Positions 5,204 to 13,944 are shown, counted from the first letter of the stretch. The stretch is 14,223 nt of DNA from Betaproteobacteria bacterium (GCA_009693435.1 SHXF01000110.1:1-14223); one strand, 5' to 3'. Made by a program: numbers and translations. Notes: generated by a model from the letters alone, not told the origin.

Positions 5204-6043
5204 TCAAACCCTTGAATCCGATTGCCCTTCCTGGTCTTGCGCCAGAAACGGCTCCACCACCCCGATAAACGCCTCCAGATTGTCGAACGGGATCATGTGG
5301 GTCGCGTGGCGTATCCATGCCACTTCGATGGCGGGCATCAGCCGCCGCACTTCGGCGGCGTCCTCTTCGGTGATCACGCCGCCCTTGCCTGCGATCAGCA
5401 GTTGCGTCGGCGTGCGGATCGCAGGGAAGTCGCCGTGGATCTCCTCTTCTTGCAGTCCGCGGTGGCTGGCGGCGATGGCCGCTTCGTCGCAGGTGTGCAG
5501 CCACTCGGCGCGGGTGCGCAATTGTTCCTCGCCCCAGTGCGGATAGGTGCGGCGCACGACTTCGATATCGGTTTTCCCGGCTTGCGCTTCGCGGATCGCA
5601 TCGATGTAGAACGCGAGGTCCTTCACGTAAGGCCGGCGGCCGGGGCCGCTCAGCGGCGGATCGACCAGCACCAGGCGCGCGAGTGGCGCGCCGTACAGCC
5701 GTCCGAGGCGCGCGCCTATACGCGCGCCCAGCGAATGGCCCAGCACGCGGTAGCGCGTCAGTCCCAGCGCGGAGGCGAAGTCCGCGACGTCTTTCGCGCA
5801 GGTGTCGAGGTCATAGCGCAGGCCGGGGCCGCCCGCCGAGAGTCCGCGGCCGCGCACGTCGAGGACGTAGGTATCGAAGCTGCGGCCGAGGCGATCGCCG
5901 ACGAAACCCCAGGTCGCCGCCGGACTGGTGATGCCGGGGATGATGACGAGCGGCTCGCCCTTGCCGCCGTAGCGCAGGTAGTGCTGGCGTATGCCGTTGG
6001 CGTGGACGTGCCCGCCGTAACGGTAAGTGCTGTCATTCTTCAC
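5204..6043 (-). CDS. nicD: N-formylmaleamate deformylase (alpha/beta hydrolase)
   Basis: The 279-residue protein follows NicD closely as I remember the P. putida sequence: ANGIRQHYLRYGGKG at 15-29, oxyanion region IPGITSPAATWGF at 35-47, YVLDVRGRG, nucleophile elbow GHSLG with Ser104, LVLVDPPLSGPGRR with Asp128, and His249 in ATHMIPFD. These align with the reported NicD triad Ser101/Asp125/His245. The enzyme hydrolyses N-formylmaleamate to maleamate and formate in the cytoplasm. The GTG start at 6041-6043 is preceded by GGAGG at 9 nt and overlaps the upstream receptor gene by 11 nt (last gene of the operon). A generic hydrolase is the only serious alternative and is unlikely given nicX in the same operon. 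Confidence 0.92.
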   Translation of the reverse strand: MKNDSTYRYGGHVHANGIRQHYLRYGGKGEPLVIIPGITSPAATWGFVGDRLGRSFDTYVLDVRGRGLSAGGPGLRYDLDTCAKDVADFASALGLTRYRVLGHSLGARIGARLGRLYGAPLARLVLVDPPLSGPGRRPYVKDLAFYIDAIREAQAGKTDIEVVRRTYPHWGEEQLRTRAEWLHTCDEAAIAASHRGLQEEEIHGDFPAIRTPTQLLIAGKGGVITEEDAAEVRRLMPAIEVAWIRHATHMIPFDNLEAFIGVVEPFLAQDQEGQSDSRV

Positions 6044-7007
6044 GGATGTCCGCCTCCTTGATGATTTTCGCGTAGCTGGTCATTTTCTCCTGCAGGAAGG
6101 CGCGGAATTCCTGCGCCGTGCCCCCCGCCGGAACCAACCCCACGCCGATCAGCTTGTCCTTCACATCGGGTCGCGCGAGCACGCTCTTCACGCCGGCGGC
6201 AAGCTTGTCGATGACCTCGCGCGGCGTCCTCGCCGGCGCGACGAAGCCGTACCAGGAATCCCATTCGGGGCCGGGGTAGCCGGCTTCGGTCAGGGTCGCG
6301 ATCTGCGGCGCGAGCGGCGAGCGCGCGCGCGTGGCAATGCCGTAGGCCTTGAGCTTTCCGGCGCGCACATGCGGCATCACGTCCGGCAGATTGCCGAACG
6401 CGAGGCCGACTTGACCCGCCAGCAGATCGGTCTGTGCCTGCGCCTGGCCGCGGTAGGGCACCAGCACCACGTCGATACCGGCCACCGAGCGGAACCACGC
6501 CATCGCCAGATGGGGCGAGGCGCCCACGGCCGCGCCATAGGAAATCTTGCCCGGCTGGCTCTTTGCCTGCGCCACCAGTTCGGCGGTCGAATTCGCGCTC
6601 AGCGATGCATGGCCCACCAGGATGAGCGGTGTCGAGCCGATCAGGGTGACCGGTTCGAAGTCCTTCACGGTGTCGTAGGGCAGGGTTTTCCGCAGCGAAG
6701 GATTGCCGGCAAAGCTGTTGGCGATCGAGGCGATGGTGTATCCATCGGGCGGCGATTTCGCGAGGGCCTCGGTGCCGATGATGCCGGCGCCGCCGGTGCG
6801 GTTCTCCACCACGAACTGGCGACCCCAGTCCTCAGACAGGCGCTGGCTCACCAGCCGCACCACGAAGTCCAGGGTCGCGCCGGCGGGGAAGGGCACGATG
6901 ACGCGCACCGGTCGCTCCGGATACGCCTGCGCGTACGCATTGATCGCGCCTGTGCCGCACATCGCGGCCAGCGCCGCGAGGGCGGCCATTTTTTGCAAGG
7001 GCTTCAT
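6033..7007 (-). CDS. Bug/TctC-family periplasmic receptor, pyridine operon copy 2
   Basis: The 324-residue protein has a signal peptide with cleavage expected after AYA (about residue 26), then YPERPVRVIVPFPAGATLD, VVENRTGGAGIIGTEAL, SPPDGYTI, LPYDTVKDFEPV, and NLPDVMPHVRAG. It is a paralogue of the preceding gene. I chose the ATG at 7007: GGGAGG lies directly upstream (short spacing) and the signal peptide then has normal form. An ATG at 7028 overlapping the previous stop would add seven residues without a site. Its stop overlaps the nicD start by 11 nt. By context the ligand is probably a pyridine carboxylate or related acid; Bordetella Bug27 is known to bind nicotinate-like ligands, but specificity cannot be read here. 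Confidence 0.9.
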   Translation of the reverse strand: MKPLQKMAALAALAAMCGTGAINAYAQAYPERPVRVIVPFPAGATLDFVVRLVSQRLSEDWGRQFVVENRTGGAGIIGTEALAKSPPDGYTIASIANSFAGNPSLRKTLPYDTVKDFEPVTLIGSTPLILVGHASLSANSTAELVAQAKSQPGKISYGAAVGASPHLAMAWFRSVAGIDVVLVPYRGQAQAQTDLLAGQVGLAFGNLPDVMPHVRAGKLKAYGIATRARSPLAPQIATLTEAGYPGPEWDSWYGFVAPARTPREVIDKLAAGVKSVLARPDVKDKLIGVGLVPAGGTAQEFRAFLQEKMTSYAKIIKEADIREE

Positions 7008-7017
7008 GGGCCTCCCG

Positions 7018-7998
7018 TTAATTGGCATTGACGCGGATGTTGGCTTCTCTGACGATCGCCGCGTAAATCGTCATCTGTTCGCGCAGGAACACGGCGAACT
7101 GCGCCGCCGTCTCGCCGCCACCGGCCACGCCCTGACCCTGCAGCCGCTCTTTCACATCGGGCAGCGCCAGCGCCCGCGCGACTTCACGCTGCAGGCGCTC
7201 GATGATGTCTGCCGGGGTTCCGGCGGGCGCAACCAGTCCGTACCAGGATTCCGAAACGAATCCCGGGTAGCCGAGTTCGCTCACCGTCGGGATGTCCGGC
7301 GCAAGCGGCGAACGCATTGGCCTTGCAATGGCCAGCGCCCTGAGGCGCCCCGCGCGCACATGCGGCATCACTTCGGGCAGGTTCGCAAACGCCATGGAGA
7401 TCTGTTCCCCGACCACGGCTGCAACGGTGGGCGCCGAACCTCGAAATGGAATCTGCAACAGCTTCACGCCCGCGGCCTTCTCCAGCAGCTTGCCCACGAG
7501 ATGGGAATAGCTGCCGTCGCCCAGTGTGCCGTAGCTGATGCCCTCCGGCTTCTGCGCGGCGAGTGCAATCAGCTCGCGCAGGGTGGCTGCCGGCAGCGAG
7601 GCCGGCACCACCAGCAGATGCGGCGTCGATCCCAGCGAGGTGACCGGGACGAAATCCTTCGCGGCATCGTAGGGCAGGTCGCTGCGCACTGCAGGGTTGA
7701 CGGCGAAGCTGTTCGCGACGGTAACCAGCGTGTGGCCGTCGGGCTTCGCCTTGGCCGCCGCGGAGAATCCAATGATGCCGCCCGCACCGGTGCGGTTGTC
7801 GACCACCACCGGCTGGCCGAGGTTCTCCGTCATTTTCTGCGCGACGATGCGCGTCACCGCATCGAGGGTGCCGCCCGCCGCGAACGGCACGATGATGATG
7901 AGCGGCCGGGACGGGAAGATCTGCGCCCGTGCAGGCTGCGAGGCCAGGGGAAGCGCGAAGCAAACAGCCAGGATGAATCGGACATAAAGTGAATGCAT
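7018..7998 (-). CDS. Bug/TctC-family periplasmic receptor, pyridine operon copy 1
   Basis: The 326-residue protein has a signal peptide with cleavage expected after ARA (residue 25). The mature part shows IFPSRPLIIIVPFAAGGTLD, VVVDNRTGAGGIIGFSAA, KPDGHTLVTV, LPYDAAKDFVPVTSLGST, NLPEVMPHVRAGRLRALAIA and a REANIR end. It resembles the next receptor gene throughout, which suggests an old tandem duplication. It begins 62 bp after the hydroxylase stop and has a weak ribosome binding site (GAAAG). Like its neighbour it lacks linked TctA/TctB genes. Placement between the hydroxylase and nicD points to uptake or sensing of the pathway substrate. Confidence 0.9.
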   Translation of the reverse strand: MHSLYVRFILAVCFALPLASQPARAQIFPSRPLIIIVPFAAGGTLDAVTRIVAQKMTENLGQPVVVDNRTGAGGIIGFSAAAKAKPDGHTLVTVANSFAVNPAVRSDLPYDAAKDFVPVTSLGSTPHLLVVPASLPAATLRELIALAAQKPEGISYGTLGDGSYSHLVGKLLEKAAGVKLLQIPFRGSAPTVAAVVGEQISMAFANLPEVMPHVRAGRLRALAIARPMRSPLAPDIPTVSELGYPGFVSESWYGLVAPAGTPADIIERLQREVARALALPDVKERLQGQGVAGGGETAAQFAVFLREQMTIYAAIVREANIRVNAN

Positions 7999-8060
7999 GC
8001 GAGTGTGCTTTCTTTGCGTAGCGGCGCTTGCGATTTTGCACCAGGCGGCGCAGGCCCGGC

Positions 8061-9272
8061 TCAGACAGCAACCCGGGTGGAATCGTATTCGTAGATCCAG
8101 TCGTAGCGCCCGCGCACCGAGTCGGGGTGCCAGTTCGCGTTGATGTAGCTCGCGGCCGTGTCGGGACTGGCGAGCGCGGCGTTATGAAACTTGGCGATCA
8201 TGTCGGTCGATCCCTGCACCACGCGCGTGGTGCGTTCGACGCGCGCCGCCTCGTAGCGCCTGAGCGCGGTTACTACGTCGTCGGGCGAAGCTTGTAGACA
8301 GCGAGCGAGGACGAGGCCGTCTTCCAGCGCCATGTTCGCGCCCTGGCCCAAATAGGGGACCATCGCGTGGCAGGCATCGCCGAGCAAGGTCACCGCTCCG
8401 GCGCTCCAGCGCGGCAGCGGCTCGCGCAGGAATATCGCCCACTTGTAGAGCTTGTCGGTCTTTTTGATCGTGTCGACGACATCGGCGTGCCAGCCGGGAA
8501 AATCGGCCAGGCACTCGTCGACCGACCCTTCCTCTATCCAGGATTCCACCTCCCAGCCGGCGCGATCCACCTGGCCGACGAAGTTGAACAGCTCGCCGTC
8601 GCGCACCGGGTAGCAGGTGGCGTGGGCGCCGGGTCCGAGCCAGTTGGTGGCGATCGAGCGCCGGTTGTGACCGGAGAGCTTTTCGATGGGCACCATGCCG
8701 CGCCAGGCGATGGTGCCGGTGAAGTTCGCCACTGCCGGGCCGAAGAGTTGCGCGCGGATGCGCGAGTGCAGGCCGTCGGCGCCGATCAGCACGTCTCCCG
8801 ACGCAGGGCCGCCGCCTTCGAACAGCAGCTTCACGCCTTCGCCGTATTGTTCGAATCCAGCCACTTTATGGTTGACGTGGATGGCGTCCGGTTTCAGAGC
8901 GCGCACGCCCGCCACTAGCATGCTGTGCACGTCGCCCCGGTGGAGCAGGAACATCGGATAGCCGTAGCGCTGCACGCTGGAAGGACCGAGGCGGTCGAAT
9001 ATCGACCAGGTCTGTCCTGAGTCCCACAGGCGGATTTCCTTGTCCGCGGCCTGCACCCCCAGGCGCCGCACCGGCGCTTCCAGTCCGAGCGCGAACAGCA
9101 CGCAGGTGCCGTTCGCGGAAACCTGCACGCCGGCGCCGATCTCGCGCAGTTCGCTCGCCTGCTCGTAGACATCGACGTCGAACCCCGCGCGCAGCAACGC
9201 GAGCGCCGCGGCGAGTCCGCCGATGCCGGCGCCGGCGATGACGACGCGCGGTTTGTACTTGTGTTCAGGCAC
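8061..9272 (-). CDS. FAD-dependent aromatic (probable pyridine-ring) hydroxylase, group A
   Basis: The 403-residue single-component flavoprotein monooxygenase has GAGIGG at 14-19 with Glu37 ending the Rossmann strand. The DG motif is at 164-170 (GADGLHS), and GDACHAMVPYLGQGANMALE starts at 298. The C-terminus, GRYDWIYEYDS, recalls salicylate 1-hydroxylase and 3-hydroxybenzoate 6-hydroxylase relatives more than classical NicC as I remember it. In this operon it should make 2,5-dihydroxypyridine, for example from 6-hydroxynicotinate or 5-hydroxypicolinate by decarboxylative hydroxylation, but the substrate is inferred. I chose GTG at 9272 (8-nt overlap with nicX); an ATG at 9299 is possible. 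The frame is open much further upstream inside nicX, a GC-rich artefact. Confidence 0.85.
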   Translation of the reverse strand: MPEHKYKPRVVIAGAGIGGLAAALALLRAGFDVDVYEQASELREIGAGVQVSANGTCVLFALGLEAPVRRLGVQAADKEIRLWDSGQTWSIFDRLGPSSVQRYGYPMFLLHRGDVHSMLVAGVRALKPDAIHVNHKVAGFEQYGEGVKLLFEGGGPASGDVLIGADGLHSRIRAQLFGPAVANFTGTIAWRGMVPIEKLSGHNRRSIATNWLGPGAHATCYPVRDGELFNFVGQVDRAGWEVESWIEEGSVDECLADFPGWHADVVDTIKKTDKLYKWAIFLREPLPRWSAGAVTLLGDACHAMVPYLGQGANMALEDGLVLARCLQASPDDVVTALRRYEAARVERTTRVVQGSTDMIAKFHNAALASPDTAASYINANWHPDSVRGRYDWIYEYDSTRVAV

Positions 9273-10302
9273 GTTGGTCTTCAGGGATGATCCTGTCATC
9301 GACGACCATCGCTTCGCCGTCCAGATGCACCGAGCAGCCGAGCATGGGAATGTCGAGGTGGCAGGGTGTGTTGCGCGTGCCGCCGCCTTCCAGGTTCGGC
9401 CCGGTGGAGAACATGAAGTTGCCGTAGAAGGAGCGCGCTTCCATGGCGTTGCTCTGGCGCTTGTCGTACATGCCGAGCGTCGTCCAGTGTGCCTTCTTCT
9501 GCAGTCCCCAGCCCAGGTGCGACACCGCGTAGCCCTCCGGGTCATCGAACTTCGCCATGTAGTCGCGCAGGTAATGCGCATCGAATTCTCCTTCGATGTC
9601 GCGGATATAGCCGTCGCGTATCGAGAGCCGGATGGGCGTGCGCACGTATTCCTTGAACGGCAGAATGGTGGTGCCGCGGTCCAGCACCACCGTCCCGTTC
9701 GAGGTGCGCTCGTTCGGCCAGGTGGCGACGAAGGTGCTGGGGCAGTGGTCCCAGCGGCCGGGCTCGTCGGCCAGTCCGTACTGCATCAGGCAGGAATACT
9801 CGCCCAGATCGACTTTGAGGTCGGTGCCGGCAGCCGATTTCACATGCATGCTGCGCGCGCTGGCGAGGCGCCTGGCCGCGGCCAGCGTGCGCCGCCTGTC
9901 GTCGGGGGTGGGCGCGAGGCGCATGAAGATTTCCGGCGGTTCTTTCACCAGCAGGATGCGCGTGCCTGAGTCGAGGATTTCCTTTTGCTCCGTGCCGCGG
10001 TCTATGCCCATCATGTCGATGACCATGTCGGCGCATTTCATCGCGGCGATCGCAGCCTGGTTGCCGGAGAGCGACGTCGGGCCCACGTAGGCCGTGGTGT
10101 CGCCCGCCATGCGCGCCGGCGACTCGCCCAGTTCCAGGCTGAGTATCTTCGCGCCAAGCAAGGTGGCCGCGGCACGGCCGGCGGCGACATGGTCGGGATG
10201 CGCGTAATCGGCGAGCAGGAACAGCACCGTCTCGCCCGCCTTGACGTTGCACTGTTTCAGTACCTGCTGCCAGGCGTTCAGCAATTTGACGTTCATGCTC
10301 AT
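9265..10302 (-). CDS. nicX: 2,5-dihydroxypyridine 5,6-dioxygenase
   Basis: The 345-residue protein matches NicX along its length: MAGDTTAYVGPTSLSGN, SGTRILLVKEPPEI, YGLADEPGRWDHCPSTF, HYLRDYMAKFDDPEGYAVSH, SFYGNFMFSTGPNLEGGG. The Fe(II) ligands reported for P. putida NicX (His265, His318, Asp320) correspond to His262 in SHLGWGLQ and His315/Asp317 in PCHLDIP. The enzyme opens the ring of 2,5-dihydroxypyridine to N-formylmaleamate with O2. The first ATG (10300-10302) has GAGG 6 nt upstream. It is the first gene of the operon; about 75 bp upstream lies the hairpin repeat at 10377-10430, which may insulate it from the Uma2 gene. No confident promoter or regulator gene was found. Confidence 0.93.
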   Translation of the reverse strand: MSMNVKLLNAWQQVLKQCNVKAGETVLFLLADYAHPDHVAAGRAAATLLGAKILSLELGESPARMAGDTTAYVGPTSLSGNQAAIAAMKCADMVIDMMGIDRGTEQKEILDSGTRILLVKEPPEIFMRLAPTPDDRRRTLAAARRLASARSMHVKSAAGTDLKVDLGEYSCLMQYGLADEPGRWDHCPSTFVATWPNERTSNGTVVLDRGTTILPFKEYVRTPIRLSIRDGYIRDIEGEFDAHYLRDYMAKFDDPEGYAVSHLGWGLQKKAHWTTLGMYDKRQSNAMEARSFYGNFMFSTGPNLEGGGTRNTPCHLDIPMLGCSVHLDGEAMVVDDRIIPEDQRA

Positions 10303-10376
10303 GGAGTGCCTCTTTCAGTGAATGGTGTGGCGGGGATTACGCTAGGAAGTGCGGGAACAAGCGACAAGCAAAACCC

Positions 10377-10430
10377 GGGACAGACCACGGTTCTTGAGAG
10401 GGAACTGGATGGGAAACCGTGGTCTGTCCC
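10377..10430. repeat. Hairpin repeat, copy 2 of the GGGACAGACCACGGTT family
   Basis: Arm 10377-10392 and arm 10415-10430 are perfect 16-bp reverse complements around a 22-nt loop. The arms are the same sequence as at 301-345 but the loop differs in length and sequence, so conservation is confined to the arms. It lies between the stop of the Uma2-like gene and the start of nicX, on the downstream side of the former. Confidence 0.85.
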
Positions 10431-10475
10431 CACGCCGCAGGCTCTGCGATGATGCCAGGCCATCAAGTGCCGGCC

Positions 10476-11051
10476 TCATGCGGGTGCCACTCGGTCCCAG
10501 TCCACGCCCAGACCGGGGATCACCTCGACCGCAAGCATGCCCTTCATTTCGAGGATGGCCGGGCGTCCGAACACGCGATCGCGCAGACGATAAACGGTGA
10601 CTGAACGGTCGGTGGGATGCACCAGCCACACTTCGCGTACGCCGGCGCGTTCGTAGGCCGCGAGCTTGATGGTTTGATCGTGAACCGCCGTTGACTGCGA
10701 AAGGACTTCGACGATCCAGTCGGGAGCGCCGCGCATGCCGCGTTCGTCGAGTTTCGACTCGTCGCACACGACCAGCAGGTCGGGTTGTACAACCGTATCG
10801 ATCCGCTCATCGGCCTCGTCGGCCTTGGGCAGGCGCACGTCGAATGGGGCGACGTAGGCGCGGCACGGCTTGCCTTCGAGCGCGGCGCGCACCTGGAAGT
10901 AAATCTCGCCGACGATTTCCTGGTGGACACGCAACGGCGCGGGCGACATGAGATACGCGGCGCCATCGATCAACTCATAGCGCAGGTCGCCCGGCCACGA
11001 GAGATACTCGGCGTAGGTATGGTAGGCGGTATCGCGCTTCGCTAGGCTCAT
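10476..11051 (-). CDS. Uma2-family (DUF820) putative PD-(D/E)XK endonuclease
   Basis: The 191-residue protein has the Uma2 layout: YELIDGAAYLMSPAPLRVHQ at 25-44 (Glu26), then QPDLLVVCDESKLDERGMRG with the PD at 90-91, WIVEVLSQST with Glu115, and KLAAYERAGVREVWLVHP with Lys129. These are the usual nuclease-fold catalytic positions. The family is abundant in cyanobacteria and scattered elsewhere with no firmly established role. I chose the ATG at 11051, which gives the normal family length; the 44-codon upstream extension is basic and unrelated. No clear ribosome binding site is seen. It lies between a repeat and toxin-antitoxin remnants, in accessory DNA. Confidence 0.85.
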   Translation of the reverse strand: MSLAKRDTAYHTYAEYLSWPGDLRYELIDGAAYLMSPAPLRVHQEIVGEIYFQVRAALEGKPCRAYVAPFDVRLPKADEADERIDTVVQPDLLVVCDESKLDERGMRGAPDWIVEVLSQSTAVHDQTIKLAAYERAGVREVWLVHPTDRSVTVYRLRDRVFGRPAILEMKGMLAVEVIPGLGVDWDRVAPA

Positions 11052-11450
11052 GGCGGGTGCGGGGAACAATGTAGACGGCTGAATTCTACTCCGCCGGTTA
11101 CGCCGGATTGTTGGGCAGGTCTTCCTTTGCCGGAGGCAGATGCTGACGTACCGCAAATTGCGGGCTTCCGGTGCTTCCGCCAAACGGTGAATGTCGGACT
11201 ACTAAGCAGAAAATGGTAAAGAATATTCTAAGGAAATCGCCATTTGGCGGCTATTCACGAGGTATTGTCGTCAAAAAATAGTATAAATAGCAGGGCTTTT
11301 CGGCCGGATCGCGCGAGACTCGGTCCGCCAGATGGGCGTTATAGGTGGCGCTGGGGAAGCAACGTTTCCGATCAACGCCGGAGCACGGCGTCTTGCACCA
11401 GGGTTGGATCGATGCAAGTGGATTTCTGCCCCGCCGCATAAGCTTCAATA
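11052..11450. other. Gene-poor stretch; unidentified DNA after a truncated hepT
   Basis: I see no intact gene. An AT-rich patch lies at about 11195-11290, in contrast to the GC-rich surroundings. The part adjoining the hepT remnant (about 11251-11450) translates on the minus strand in frame with hepT but without HEPN resemblance. It probably marks a rearrangement breakpoint. Confidence 0.45.
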
Positions 11451-11511
11451 CGGCTTCAATGCGCGCGATACAGTCGAGGACATGCTCGACGTAGACAAGA
11501 TTCTCCTTCAC
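11251..11511 (-). pseudogene. hepT: Truncated HEPN toxin gene (hepT remnant)
   Basis: The frame starts at GTG 11509-11511, overlapping the mntA stop by 4 nt (GTGA), with GGGAGG about 10 nt upstream. The first ~20 residues, VKENLVYVEHVLDCIARIEA, match the N-terminal helix of HepT/DUF86 proteins. After about 11452 the sequence is unrelated, and the rest of the domain, including the RxxxxH RNase motif, is absent. The frame continues to a TAG at 11251 (86 codons; family about 110-140). The overlap shows a formerly intact mntA-hepT operon whose toxin was cut by a deletion or replacement. A functional short protein is unlikely. Confidence 0.65.
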
Positions 11512-11792
11512 AGAGGAATTGCCTCCCGCAGCACTCTTTCCCTGATCTTCGGATCGAGCGGGGCCTCGGTCAGCACGTCCACCTTCCTGTGCAGCAGATC
11601 CTGCAGCTCTATCAGCAGCGCGCCCAGGTCGAGAAGGGTTCGCCCCTGCTCCAAATCGACCAGAAGATCGACGTCGCTTTCAACACCGGCATCACTCCGC
11701 GCCATCGAACCGAATACGCGCACATGCGTAACCCCATGCTCGCGCGCCAGGTCGAGAATCGCATCACGCCGTTGTTGCAGAAGTCCGTCCAT
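11508..11792 (-). CDS. mntA: MntA-family minimal nucleotidyltransferase antitoxin
   Basis: The 94-residue protein shows the minimal nucleotidyltransferase motif GSMARSDAGVESDVDLLVD, with Gly28-Ser29 and metal ligands Asp40 and Asp42. A third carboxylate is at Asp72 in KVDVLTE. In characterised systems MntA transfers AMP to the HEPN toxin HepT and so silences it. Here the catalytic residues are intact but the partner, overlapping by 4 nt, survives only as a fragment. The ATG at 11790-11792 has GAAGG immediately upstream, close spacing. It may now be an orphan antitoxin or act on a HepT encoded elsewhere. Confidence 0.85.
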   Translation of the reverse strand: MDGLLQQRRDAILDLAREHGVTHVRVFGSMARSDAGVESDVDLLVDLEQGRTLLDLGALLIELQDLLHRKVDVLTEAPLDPKIRERVLREAIPL

Positions 11793-11874
11793 AACCTTCG
11801 GCTTCTATATTCGAACCGGAATTGGCATTGTCGCCCCACGCAGTGTGCCTGATTTTGACCTTCCTGCAAAACCT

Positions 11875-12397
11875 GGGACAGACCCGTATGGCACTTACTT
11901 AAGCTCTTGCGGGTGACCATGTTTTCGAACGTACTCTCTCAAGATCGCACGAGGTTTGGTGAGTAACGGATAGGGTTTAGGTCGTCGTTTGATGGCGCGA
12001 GGCTCGATACGACCGGGGCGCTCGGCGACACTTTGTTGGGCGATGAGGACAAACACGCAATGGAGTTTGTTGTCGTTGTCTATTTGGTTGGGGTGATGAT
12101 GCCAGGCGATCCAGATCTGCACGGTGTGCTTGAAGCTCAGTTGGCGCGGTAGTCGAAGGGCGAGGAGTGCGGCTTGCGCCATCATCAGGCGAATGAGATT
12201 GTAGGCGAGCAGGTAGACCCATATTTCCTTGATCGCCATTGCGGGCGTCTGGCAGCTCAGTCGGTCCATCCCCAGGGTAGTCTTGATGTTGCGTAGATCG
12301 AGTTCTACATGCCAGCGACTACGATAAAGCGATCTCAAGTCCGCCTTGCTGGTGTGCTTGGGGCAAGTTAGCGTCGTCACCAGTGTCTTGCCACCGG
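11875..12397 (-). mobile_element. IS4-family insertion sequence remnant (3' part)
   Basis: The minus-strand coding part from about 12397 to 11895 is the C-terminal portion of an IS4-type transposase. The left part of the element is missing and replaced by the smr gene. The element's outer end is not defined; GGGACAGACCCGTATGG at 11875-11891, just past the stop, may be near it and shares 10 bp with the hairpin family arms. No matching terminal repeat or target duplication could be found. Confidence 0.6.
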
Positions 12398-12839
12398 CCT
12401 TCAGTACCGGCGCATTTCCGCTTGAACTCAGGCCTTTGCCATGGATGATGCGCACGCATCGGCTACCACGCTCACGGCAGTCCTGCATGAACACGGCGAA
12501 TTCTCTGCGCGCAGTCTCACGCGTCATGCCCTGCAGATCGAGTTCGTCACCCATCGGCCAGGTGCCGCGTCGGAGTTTGCGCAGTACATCGCGGCCCAGA
12601 CCTTGGCGGATGAAGTTGAGTTCCTCGCCCAGTTCGAGAGGGTATTCAGCCGCGCTGGGGAGGGAATGTATGGCGGCGCCTGTCTTCGCGGGTTTTCTTG
12701 GCTGGTTCGCCGTATGCATCGTTGGCATGGGCCTGGCAGCAATCGGCGTTCGGGTCCTCAGCGGGACGGCATCGCGGACAGCATCGCGAAACAGTGCCGC
12801 GTCGTTCGCGCCGGGAGGCTTGGATTCGCCTCGTTTCAA
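11895..12839 (-). pseudogene. Chimeric ORF: Smr-domain protein fused to the C-terminus of an IS4 transposase
   Basis: The 314-codon frame has two unrelated halves. Residues 1-147 look like a betaproteobacterial Smr/MutS2-type protein: NDAALFRDAVRDAVPLR, DELDLQGMTRETARREF (98-114) and CVRIIHGKGLSS (128-139, HGKG at 133-136). Residues from about 149 are IS4 transposase C-terminus, with the YREK signature as YRSRWHVELDLRNIK (172-186) carrying the catalytic Glu179. The junction near base 12397 removes the last Smr segment. Gln replaces the usual His of LDLHG. Smr domains nick DNA or RNA; the chimera is probably non-functional, though the frame is intact. The start is TTG 12839, 26 nt after trxB. 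Confidence 0.75.
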
Positions 12840-12864
12840 AGCTGCGGCGTACTCCTGGCACGGC

Positions 12865-13857
<993 letters not shown>

Positions 13858-13944
13858 TTAGCCGTTCGATTATACTTGTGCGTGCGGTGATTCAGTATCC
13901 AGGCTGGATGTCGGATCCGCGGCGTTGGCCGGTTGCGTAAGTGC

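Noticed and set aside
6027..7992. Long plus-strand open frames (334 and 429 codons) across the two receptor genes
   Set aside because: They are antisense to two complete Bug receptors with signal peptides and family motifs. Their translations are Arg/His/Gly-rich without domains, as expected for GC-rich antisense shadows.
9300..9581. Upstream extension of the FAD hydroxylase frame
   Set aside because: It lies wholly within nicX in another frame, is Arg/Thr/Ser-rich, and would place the FAD motif more than 100 residues in; the GTG at 9272 puts it at residue 14.
11308..11441. Possible integron attC-like sequence (GGCGTTATAG) in the DNA after the hepT remnant
   Set aside because: The core does not fit the attC consensus, no complementary partner site was found, and there is no integrase.
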